NCBI GenBank assembly: GCA_964575455.1 | Contig: CAZNRX010000015.1 | Coordinates: 5,230-69,229, forward strand | Source of the DNA: SKLM01 sp964575455 | GTDB taxonomy: Bacteria; Chloroflexota; Anaerolineae; B4-G1 | Direction: 5' to 3' | DNA length: 64,000 bases | Shown here: positions 16,193 through 25,400 of the stretch, one piece after another | Layout of the letters: each line of letters starts with the position of its first letter | How positions within the stretch are numbered: position 1 is the first letter of the stretch | The notes under the pieces: model-generated | The model's database searches: none | What the model was told of the DNA's origin: nothing | The model's input: the letters and a program-made list of their open reading frames with translations, nothing else | Translations under genes and position numbers: made by a program

Positions 16193-19100
16193 ATGAGAGC
16201 TGTACGGTGGCTGACATCGCTGATCCTATGCTCACTTCTGCTGGGCCTGCCATCTGGCGGCGCAGCTGCGCAGGAGCCAGGACCACATGGCCCCCCTGAG
16301 TGTCACTTGAGGTCCAAAGAACAGAACCATCCTGCCGCCAGGGAAGCGGGAAACCGATTGATCACGTCAGACCGATGGCGGCCTGGTAATCCCTCGGCTT
16401 CCATTCTTACGCCGCAAAGCACCGGTGGCCCTGATGATTTTGGCTATACCTGGGATGACTCAGTGACTTTCAGCTGGATTGATGCCACAGGCGGCACCAA
16501 CACGGGTTTGGAGGGAGATGACGAGTACACAGACGCCATAGATATTGGCTTCAGCTTCAAGTTCTACGAGAACTCGTACTCACAAGTCTACATTAGCACC
16601 AATGGTCTCGTGACCTTTGATGGAGGCGCCTATAACTGGTCAAACCAGTCTATTCCTAATCCAGCTTCGCCCAATAACTTCGTCGCCCCGTTCTGGGATG
16701 ACCTCTGTGTCAACTACCAAACCTACAACACAGGGCAAGTCTACTACGAGCGAGGTGGCTCGTACCCCAACCGTTATTTCGCGATTGAATGGTATCAGGT
16801 TTCCCGTCTAGGAAGCGGTGATCTGTTGACGTTCGAGGTTGTTCTTCATGAGAGTGGCGACATTGTGTTCCAGTATCTCTCTCTTTCGGGCGCTTTGAGC
16901 AGCGCCACCGTGGGAACTGAGGGAGGTATTGGTCTCGATGGGCTAGAGTATCTATACAATGCTTGGGGGCTGGAGGATCAAGAAGCTGTACGATTCTATC
17001 GCCCAGCTCCTATGGCGCGGGTGAAGACTTGGCCCCTTCACCAGGGAAGCTTCATTGAACCTGGCGAGACGATAGTGTTCGAGCAGCGAGTTCGCAACAC
17101 TGGGGAACTAGGCAGCGATACCTATGATGTCCTGGTATCGTCTTCGTGGGACGTGGATCTACTTGCGGCCGATGGCACCACCCCTCTTACGGATAGCGAC
17201 GGTGACGGTACGGCTGATACCGGTGCCGTAGGACAGGGCAACGAGACATCTGTTTTCACTGAGATCACTGCCCCCTCAAGTGCCGAGATAGGTGACGGTA
17301 CCCAGGTTGAGCTCATCTTTCGCTCCTCGCTCAACACGAATAGGCAGAGAGTCGTTAACATGAAGGCGGGCGTTCCGGCGCCATTTGCTCAGGTTTTTGG
17401 AGATCATGCCAATGGTGCCATGTCGCTGGACTTGGTGCGGCCGACGAGTGAGCAGGTGAAGAAGGTTAGCCCGGACGACTACTACGGCGACTACCCTGCC
17501 ATCGCCGCGGCACCCGATGGCGGTCTGGCTTACGCGTGGGTTAAATATCGCTCAGATGACGTCTCCGTACGAGAGATCGAGTACACGCTCGTAACGCCCT
17601 GCGGTACCGTGAGCCGGCCGCTGAGCAAGCTGACCGATCACTCAAGTGCTACGATGAACACCTATGACTACAGTCCTGCAATCGCGGTCGCCCCCAACGG
17701 CCGCATTGGTGTGATGTGGTATCGCCGTCTCTACGATTCCTCTGATTCCAGCTGGAACTACAACATCTACTACGCCATCCTGGATCCTTCGGGCGATGTA
17801 CTGGTGCCGCCCACAAACCTGACCAACAATCCTCTCTGGGGCTCCGGGTGGGCGGCCGTGGATGTTCCCCGGTTCGGGGAACCACGGATCGCAGCTACGA
17901 CAGATAACCGCTTCGCGCTGGCTTGGCAAAGATATCTATATACCGACGACGGCTGGGTGGACGACATATACTATGCTTTTCGCGACTCTGACGGGGCTGC
18001 GGTCAAGGCGATCACCCGGCTGACGAACGACACACCGGGCTATGACGAGGGATTCTACTATCCCAATCTAACCCAACTGGACAGTGGACGAATGCTCCTG
18101 GTCTGGCAACGTGGGAGCGATACTGATATCTACTACGCTGTGCTCGACAACGAAGGTGACACAGTCAAAGGGATGACCGATCTCTCCGATGATGATTATG
18201 GGAGTTATGACTGGGCTCCTGATGCGACGCAAGTTTCCAACGGCAACATCGTAGTCGCCTGGAGCGGTGCACCCGTCAGTAACCCCGGAGAGACACCGTG
18301 GACAGCGCGCTACTACAACAACGAGACTCTCACGGAACCGGCTGCTTTGCAAAGAACGGATGACACGATCGACTTCCAATGGGGGTCTGGATCCCCTCAC
18401 GCATCTGTTGACGATGATTACTTCTCGGTTCGTTGGACAGGAAAGATCATCGTGACGGCGGGTGCCTATGAGTTCAGCATGGGGAGCGACGACGGTAGCC
18501 GCCTGTGGATCGATGGACAGCTTATCATGGATCACTGGGATGAGTGCTGTACCTACTGGCAAAGGACTGTGTCGCTCGACGGCGGGGAACATGACGTTGA
18601 GATGGAGATGCATGAGGAATCCGGGGATGCTTGGGCATCCCTTAGTTGGTGGGCTGGCGGAGGACAGGCAATTCGTTACGCCATTTTGGATGGCACCACC
18701 TATGACGCGCTGGGCCAGCCTATTCCCTTGACAAATCCGGCCGCTATCATCGGTGACGGATATGTCTCTGTGGCCTCAGACAATGCTGGTCACGCAATCC
18801 TCACCTGGATGGACAGCAACTACAGCTATCGCCGCAATCTTTACTACGCGCTGGTGGACAGCAGCGGGAGTGTGCTCACCGATCCTATGATCTTTCGTAC
18901 CATCCAGGCAACCGATCCCTACATTTTCTCCAGCTACGATGGGTATGGAAACACCAGCCTTTCACCCTGCAGAGTCTACCTTCCCCTTGTGCTCAAAAAC
19001 GTGTTTCACAGTCCGTACGAGCCCAACGACTATGTGTCGGAGGCATACGGTCCGCTGGTAGCTAGTGCGACCTATCGAGCCTACCCTGATGACACCGAGG

Positions 19101-19360
19101 ACTACTACTACTTCAACCTGGCAAGCACGAAGGACATAACGGTGGAGGTGACCGGTTTCACAGGAGGGCAAGGCAAGCTGATGGTGTATGCTGCAAGCGA
19201 CACAAGGAATCCGGTGTCGGGGGGATATGACGCGAGTGGAGGATCGACGATGAGGGTCACGCCATCCGCTCTCTCTCCAGGCAAGTACTACATCCGTGTC
19301 CGCACCGAGGGCAGCACCAACACAGATGCGCTGTACAGCCTCAAGTGGTCTGTTAGATGA
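16193..19360 (+). CDS. Large secreted protein with PA14-like and PPC domains
   Basis: 1055 aa from ATG 16193, chosen over an upstream frame start at 16136 because AAGGAGGT lies at 16180-16187 and the signal peptide (MRAVRWLTSLILCSLLLG) then stands first. Residues about 80-270 resemble a nidogen-like or lectin-like module (FSFKFYEN, YISTNGLVTFD, FVAPFWDDL). A NEW3/CARDB-like segment follows, then propeller-like repeats (YYAILD ... LTNN). A PA14-like domain lies at about 702-822 (YYNNETL, GSDDGSRLWIDGQ). YLPLVLKN is at about 927 and a PPC domain at 935-1055. It probably acts in cell-surface carbohydrate binding. The C-terminal 130 residues are strongly similar to those of the preceding gene. 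Confidence 0.87.
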   Translation: MRAVRWLTSLILCSLLLGLPSGGAAAQEPGPHGPPECHLRSKEQNHPAAREAGNRLITSDRWRPGNPSASILTPQSTGGPDDFGYTWDDSVTFSWIDATGGTNTGLEGDDEYTDAIDIGFSFKFYENSYSQVYISTNGLVTFDGGAYNWSNQSIPNPASPNNFVAPFWDDLCVNYQTYNTGQVYYERGGSYPNRYFAIEWYQVSRLGSGDLLTFEVVLHESGDIVFQYLSLSGALSSATVGTEGGIGLDGLEYLYNAWGLEDQEAVRFYRPAPMARVKTWPLHQGSFIEPGETIVFEQRVRNTGELGSDTYDVLVSSSWDVDLLAADGTTPLTDSDGDGTADTGAVGQGNETSVFTEITAPSSAEIGDGTQVELIFRSSLNTNRQRVVNMKAGVPAPFAQVFGDHANGAMSLDLVRPTSEQVKKVSPDDYYGDYPAIAAAPDGGLAYAWVKYRSDDVSVREIEYTLVTPCGTVSRPLSKLTDHSSATMNTYDYSPAIAVAPNGRIGVMWYRRLYDSSDSSWNYNIYYAILDPSGDVLVPPTNLTNNPLWGSGWAAVDVPRFGEPRIAATTDNRFALAWQRYLYTDDGWVDDIYYAFRDSDGAAVKAITRLTNDTPGYDEGFYYPNLTQLDSGRMLLVWQRGSDTDIYYAVLDNEGDTVKGMTDLSDDDYGSYDWAPDATQVSNGNIVVAWSGAPVSNPGETPWTARYYNNETLTEPAALQRTDDTIDFQWGSGSPHASVDDDYFSVRWTGKIIVTAGAYEFSMGSDDGSRLWIDGQLIMDHWDECCTYWQRTVSLDGGEHDVEMEMHEESGDAWASLSWWAGGGQAIRYAILDGTTYDALGQPIPLTNPAAIIGDGYVSVASDNAGHAILTWMDSNYSYRRNLYYALVDSSGSVLTDPMIFRTIQATDPYIFSSYDGYGNTSLSPCRVYLPLVLKNVFHSPYEPNDYVSEAYGPLVASATYRAYPDDTEDYYYFNLASTKDITVEVTGFTGGQGKLMVYAASDTRNPVSGGYDASGGSTMRVTPSALSPGKYYIRVRTEGSTNTDALYSLKWSVR

Positions 19361-19540
19361 ATACCGGAGTCCCATTGCGGTCTAGTGGGGCGACTTGCCC
19401 GGCACTGACCAGGTCTATTGGGTCACGCGTCTCCTATAGACCTCTTCAGCCCGTCTGACAGCAACTGCTTCAGGGAAAGAGCTACTAGGGAGCAAGGGCG
19501 CGGCATAGCACGCGCGGTTACGATGCACGACGAGGTCGCC

Positions 19541-22228
19541 ATGGACGTCAACCGTTGTCCCAAGTGCGGCACGCCCAATCGACAGGGAGCTCCGTTCTGC
19601 GCTGCCTGCGGGTATCCTCTGGGCCGGCAGGCGCCCGCTAAGCCCCGAGCGATCCGCGGCGGGAGGAGGCTCGTGGTCCGCTGGCCTGGAGGCCAGAGCG
19701 AGGAGCACGAGCTCTCCAAGGCCGTCGTATCTGTGGGGCGCTCGGGCAGCAACGACATCGTCCTCAACTACCCAATGGTCTCGAAGCGACACCTGCGGCT
19801 GGAGCTGGCCTCGGACGAGGTCCGCGTCACCGATCTGTGCAGCACCAACGGCACGATGCTGAAGGGCCGCCTCATACCGCCAGAGACGCCCCGCGTCTGG
19901 CATCCCGGCGACGTGGTGCGCGTGGGGGACGTGCGGGGCAACTCCATCAGCCTGGTCCTCAAGGCCGGCTCGGAGCCCTCGGTGAGCACCCGGCTGCTCA
20001 ACATCCAGAATCTGATGGGGCACCGGATCATCACCATTGGCCGCGATACATCGAGCACGGTCCACCTCGACCATCCCACCGTGTCGCGCCGACACGCGGA
20101 GATCACGCCGCGGAACGGCGGGCACGTGATTCGGGACCTAGGGAGCATGAACGGCACCTTCCTCAACAGGAAGCGGGTGACCGGGTCGGTCCCCTTGACC
20201 ATGGGGGATGTCATCCGGGCGGGGCCGTACAAGCTGGTCTACGACAGACGGAAGAAGAAGCTTACCACCTCCGTTAGCCACGGCCATCGGCTGGATGCCA
20301 TGGAGATGGGGGTGGAGGTTAGCGGCGGGCGCATGATCCTGCGGGACGTCTCGCTCTCCGTGGAGGCTGGTGAGTTTATCGCCGTGGTCGGCGGCAGCGG
20401 TTCCGGGAAGAGCACCCTGCTGAAGGCCATGAACGGCTTCAACCCCGCCACCCACGGTTGGATGTTCATCGACGGTCAGCCGCTCTACGCCAACCTGGAT
20501 GCCTATCGCACCCTGATGGGCTACGTGCCGCAGGAGGACATCATCCACGACGTGCTGCCTGTGCGTCTTGCTCTCTGGTACGCGGCCAGGCTCCGGCTGC
20601 CCGACGCGACCGCCGGGGAGATCGAGCGCCGCGTCGTCCGGGTGCTCGACGTGGTGGAGATGGCGGATCACGCCGAAAAGCAGGTCAAGGTGCTCAGCGG
20701 CGGTCAGCGCAAGCGGGTCAGCATCGCCGTCGAGCTGCTGGCGGAGCCGGACCTGCTGTTCCTTGACGAACCTACATCTGGACTCGACCCTGGCCTGGAG
20801 AAGAAGATGATGTTCGACCTCAACCGCGTCGCCGACCAGGGGCGAACGGTGGTGCTGATCACGCACGCCACGGCCAACATCGAGCAATGCAACCACGTGG
20901 CTTTCCTCACCCAGGGGCGGCTGGCCTACTACGGCCCACCTCAGGAGGCGATCTCCTTCTTCCAGGCTCGGGACTTCGCCGACATCTACTTGAAACTGGG
21001 CGAGACCGTCGATCCTGCTCGGGGCAAAGCCCCGCCGCCCGAGCTGGCGTCCTGCTATCAAGCTGTGAAGGCGCGGATGGACGCGGGTGGGGCCAACGGG
21101 GAGGGCGCTGGCCAAGGTGCGATGTCGGCCGGTCTTCTCTGGGCGGAGCATTACAAGCGCTCGCGGCAGCACCAACAGTACGTGGCAGGGCGCCAGTCTG
21201 GCCTCCGCCGCCGTTCGCGGCAGGAGCCGACCACGGCACCGGCGCAGGCGAGGGTCAAGCCCAAGCGCGACTCCCTGCTGCGCCAGCTTCTCCTCCTGGC
21301 TCGGCGGCAGTTCGACCTGATTCGACACGATGTGCGCACCCTCTTCGTCCTGCTGGTGATGATGCCCATTATCGCCAGCCTCTTCATGGCCGTTAGCGGC
21401 AAGACCGATCTGACGGGATGGCAGACATCGGAGGCCCAGATCGATGCCGTGCTTGAGGCTCGACTTGAGGGACAGGCTGTGGGCACGAGCGAGAGCTACG
21501 TGCCCGCGAAGAGCGCTGCCGGCCTGATCACCATGCTGGCGCTGGCGCTGACGCAGGCCGGCACCTTCGGCGCTGGCTTCGAGATCGTGAAGGAGCGCTC
21601 CATCTTCAAGCGGGAGCAGGCCGTCAACCTGCGCGCCACCGCGTACGTCCTGTCCAAGGCGTTGGTGTTGGGGGCTTTCGCCCTGATACAGGTGGCGACC
21701 TCGCTGCTCATCCTGGGGTTCAAGGTCGATCTGGGCGTCGAGCCCGTTCTGGCGCTGTTCCCGTCGGGCGGTTGGGAGCTCCTTGTCACGCTGCTTCTCG
21801 CCGTGACCGCCAGCATCATGCTGGGGCTCTTCATCTCCGCTGTGATTCCAGGCCCCGACGTCCTCATGTACGTCATCCTGATTCAGCTCTTCGTTCAGAT
21901 CATCCTGTCCGGAGGGATGTTCCGCATCGATAGCCCGGCCTGCAAGCTGGTCATCTCCCACTGGACGATGGACGCTGTCGGCTCGACGGTCGACGTGCCC
22001 GGGCTCGACCAGACCAGTCGAGTCTGCACGGTGCAGGAGATCCCCCAGGCGGATGGCACAGCGGAGAGGGAGGTGGTCTGCAAGTCGGCCCCTCTGGGTG
22101 AGGAGGAGCTGAAGCTCGACTATGACCACAGCAAGGGGCATCTGTTGACCACCTGGACCGTGCTCGCGGCGCAGGCCGCCCTCTGGTGTGGGTTGACCAT
22201 CTGGGTGCAGGCGCGGAAGAAAGTGTAG
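19541..22228 (+). CDS. Zinc-ribbon / double FHA / ABC transporter fusion (ABCG-like half transporter)
   Basis: 895 aa from ATG 19541 (GAGG at correct distance); upstream in-frame starts at 19418 or 19523 add non-protein-like sequence. A zinc ribbon uses Cys6, Cys9, Cys20 and Cys23. Two FHA domains follow, at about 55-130 (VGRSGSNDIVLN) and 155-235 (IGRDTSSTVHLD ... SRRHAEI). The ABC ATPase has Walker A GGSGSGKST near 283-291, signature LSGGQRKRV near 384 and Walker B LLFLDEPTSGLDP near 405. From about 600 a six-helix ABC2-type membrane domain completes the protein. FHA domains bind phosphothreonine, so the nearby kinases are plausible regulators. The substrate is unknown, possibly a lipid or surface molecule. 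Confidence 0.9.
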   Translation: MDVNRCPKCGTPNRQGAPFCAACGYPLGRQAPAKPRAIRGGRRLVVRWPGGQSEEHELSKAVVSVGRSGSNDIVLNYPMVSKRHLRLELASDEVRVTDLCSTNGTMLKGRLIPPETPRVWHPGDVVRVGDVRGNSISLVLKAGSEPSVSTRLLNIQNLMGHRIITIGRDTSSTVHLDHPTVSRRHAEITPRNGGHVIRDLGSMNGTFLNRKRVTGSVPLTMGDVIRAGPYKLVYDRRKKKLTTSVSHGHRLDAMEMGVEVSGGRMILRDVSLSVEAGEFIAVVGGSGSGKSTLLKAMNGFNPATHGWMFIDGQPLYANLDAYRTLMGYVPQEDIIHDVLPVRLALWYAARLRLPDATAGEIERRVVRVLDVVEMADHAEKQVKVLSGGQRKRVSIAVELLAEPDLLFLDEPTSGLDPGLEKKMMFDLNRVADQGRTVVLITHATANIEQCNHVAFLTQGRLAYYGPPQEAISFFQARDFADIYLKLGETVDPARGKAPPPELASCYQAVKARMDAGGANGEGAGQGAMSAGLLWAEHYKRSRQHQQYVAGRQSGLRRRSRQEPTTAPAQARVKPKRDSLLRQLLLLARRQFDLIRHDVRTLFVLLVMMPIIASLFMAVSGKTDLTGWQTSEAQIDAVLEARLEGQAVGTSESYVPAKSAAGLITMLALALTQAGTFGAGFEIVKERSIFKREQAVNLRATAYVLSKALVLGAFALIQVATSLLILGFKVDLGVEPVLALFPSGGWELLVTLLLAVTASIMLGLFISAVIPGPDVLMYVILIQLFVQIILSGGMFRIDSPACKLVISHWTMDAVGSTVDVPGLDQTSRVCTVQEIPQADGTAEREVVCKSAPLGEEELKLDYDHSKGHLLTTWTVLAAQAALWCGLTIWVQARKKV

Positions 22229-22355
22229 CCGGCGGCCGGCTTCAATCCAGATACGGGGGTGACACACCTCCTTTGAGCTTGTTCATTCCACGAACCCGCG
22301 TTCGCCCAGCATGACAAGGCCCTGAAATCTGACGGAACTTTCGTGCGTTCTTTGA

Positions 22356-22375
22356 CGTCCTAAGACCGTAGGACG
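22356..22375 (+). promoter_or_regulatory. Hairpin upstream of the macroglobulin gene
   Basis: CGTCCTA (22356-22362), loop AGACCG, TAGGACG (22369-22375): a perfect 7-bp stem 57 bases before the start codon. There is no T-run, so it is more likely a leader structure or operator than a terminator. Confidence 0.4.
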
Positions 22376-22432
22376 CGCTGCACGAAACCGTCCCGATGGC
22401 CGGCCGGTCATCCCACAAAAGGGGGCACTGTC

Positions 22433-25400
22433 ATGAAGATCCTCTCCTCCATCAAGAGCTGGCTGGCCCGCGCTGCGAGCCAGCGCTGGCTCACCACCGT
22501 GTTCCATCTGCTCATCGTGCTGGCCCTGGCGCTTGGCTTCCTCGCGTTCCGTTGGGTCGCCACGCTGCCGGACCGCGTCGACGCTCAGCGGACCATTCTG
22601 GTGGGGGCGTCCCGGTTCGCGCCGGACAGCGACGCGTCGCTGCGTGTGCTGGTCCAGGAGGCGGACGAGGGCCGACCCATCGAGGGCGCCCGGGTCAAGG
22701 TCAGCTTGGCCGCGTCTGAGGGTCTGGACCGCCCCGTGTCGCTCTTTGAGGGGCGGACCGACGAGAACGGCACCCTGCCGGTCCGCTTCCACGTGCCAGC
22801 GGACGCCCCCAGCGAGGCCAGGCTGGTTGTGGAGACGCGCTCAAACGCGGGACGCGATCGGGTGGAGCGCTCGGTGACAATCGAGCGTGAGTATCGCTTG
22901 CTCCTGAGCACCGACAAGCCGCTCTATCAGCCCGGTCAGACGGTCCACATGCGCGCCGTGGCGCTCAGCACCTTCGACCTGGCCGCTGCCGCGGACGCCA
23001 CCGTCGACTTCTTGGTCGAGGATGCTAAGGGCAACAAGGTCTACCGCGAGAGCGTCGCCACCTCGCGCTTCGGGGTGGCCGCCGCCGACTTCACCCTGGC
23101 GGATCTGGTCAACCAGGGGGATTACGTGCTGAGCGCGTCGATAGGCGACACGACCTCCGAGAAGACGGTCGAGGTGCGCCCCTACGCGCTGCCCAAGTTC
23201 GGCGTGGACGTCTCCACCGATCGCAGCTTCTACCTGCCGGGTGAGCGCGTGGAGGGCACCGTGCAGGCCGACTACTTCTTCGGCAAACCCGTCGCGCAGG
23301 GGCAGGTGCACATCGAGGGGAGCGTCTGGGATGTGGAGCAGAGCGTCGTCGTCGAACTACAGGGCCAGACCGACGAGAATGGCACCTACGACTTCGCCTT
23401 CGACCTTCCTCAGTACTTCGCCGGATCCGGCCTGGAGTCGGGCCAGGCGCAGTTCGCTCTGGAGGTCACCGTCGTCGACCAGACGGATCACCCGGAGCAG
23501 GTTAGCCAGGTGCTGCCCATCGCCGCCCAACCGCTGTTGATCGAGGCCGTGCCCGAGAGCGGCATGCTCAAGCCCGAGGTGGAGAACGTCATCTACCTGC
23601 TTGTCTCCACCCCCGATGGGCGGCCTGCACAGGCTACGCTGAACATCGACGGCCCGGAGGGGGCGTCGACCGAGGTCGAAACCGGCCGCTTCGGGCTGGC
23701 GCAGTTCACCGTCGTGCCGCGGTTCGCCGATTCGCTGGTCCTGGACATCCGCGCGCAGGACGATAGCGGCCTTACGGCGCGGCGTCAGGTGACGCTGACG
23801 TCCGAGGGTGGTTACGACAGCGTGCTGTTGCGCTCCGACCGGGCGGCCTACGTGGTGGGCGAGACGATGGCGCTGACGGCCCTCACGGCGTTCGATGGCG
23901 GGGCGGTCTACCTGGATATCACGAAGGGCGGGCAGACGCTGTCGACTCGCTCCGCCCATGTGGCGCCGGATGACCAGGGCCGCGCTGCGGCTCAGTTCGC
24001 CGTCGACGTCACGCCCGAGATGTATGGTGAGATCGAGTTGCACGCCTACAAGGTCCTCCTCGACGGTCGGCTGGTGCGCGACACGCGCTTGGTGGCGGTG
24101 GACGCCCCCAGAGACCTGGACGTCGGCGTCAGCGCCGACCAAGAGACCTACCTCCCCGGTGGGACGGCGCTGGTCGATTTCGACGTGCGCGATCAGGAGG
24201 GCGCCGGAACGACCGCCACTCTCGGCGTGGCGGTCGTGGACGAGTCGGTCTTCGCCCTGCAGCGTCTGGATCCCGGCTTCGCCAAGCTCTATTTCCTGCT
24301 GCGCCAGGAGCTGATGGAGCCTTTCGTGCAGATTGAGGGGTTTGAGCTGCCGGCATCCGCGCCCTCGGAGGGGGATGACGTGGCCCTGCGCCAGGCTCAG
24401 GATACAGCGGCGAAGGCGAGCTGGGCCGACGTGTCGGCGGCGACGATGCCCCGGCCGGTCGACTCGCGCGAGGAGAAGATCGCAGCCGCCAACCTCTCGC
24501 AGATGCAAGGGTTCGAGCGCTTGGGTCAGGCCTCGTCCATCGCTCTGATCGTGCTGCCCGTCGCCCTGTGGGCGGTGGTTCTGGTCGCCCTTCGGCAGTC
24601 CGGCATCGTGAAGCGCTCGCTGAAGCGGCTGCTCGTCATCGGCGGCGTTCTCCTCCTGCTGGGCATCCCTGCTGCTTATGCCCTGATGCGCGCTCCCTAC
24701 GCCTTCGAGCCCGAGGTGGTGTTCATGCCGCTGGCGATGGCCTTCGGCCTCACGCTGCTGGCCCTGGTGGGCAGTGCCTGGGGGCGGCGCGATGCGGCGG
24801 CGAAGTCGCTGATCCTTCTGGCATTGGCCTGGGGCGGCCTCATCTTCCTGCTGGTTCGGGTTGTTGATCAAGGCGGCACGCCGAGTGACGGCCTGACCGT
24901 GGCCGCGCTGGTGGCCGCCCTGCTTATTCCGGGGGCCTTTCTGCTCTTCGGGCAGGGGCGCTGGGTGGAGGAACGGAAGCTTGTCGGCGCGCTCACTACG
25001 GCCCTGGGCTCCTTCGCGGCCTTGCCTGCGCTGCTGATCCTGCCAGCTCTCCTCTCGTACAGCCTGGCGGCCACCCCGCTGAGCGGCGCGATGGCCCCCC
25101 GAGCCCAGTTCCGCGGCTTGAGGGCCGAGGGTGAGGTCTGGGATGCCGCAATGGCCGTCCCGGCCCCGGGTGCTCCAGCCGCAGAGCGCGTCGAGGAGGT
25201 GGCCTTAGAGGCGGAGGAAGCAGCGAAGGGCGCGGCGGATGAGGCAGAGGCGGAACACGCGGCCGGCGAGGCGCCTCGGCTGCGCCAGTGGTTCCCCGAG
25301 ACCCTCTACTGGGCGCCCGACGTTCAGACCGATGACGAGGGGTACGCCGCGCTGGAGATCCCGATGGCCGACTCCATCACCACCTGGCGCTTGACGGCGC

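Noticed and set aside
20138..22267. 709-codon minus-strand frame opposite the FHA/ABC gene
   Set aside because: Composition is His/Arg/Gly-rich with no domain, and the plus strand encodes clear FHA and ABC motifs; it is a GC-driven shadow.
23357..24871. 504-codon minus-strand frame inside the macroglobulin gene
   Set aside because: No protein-like motif or ribosome site; the opposite strand is clearly coding.
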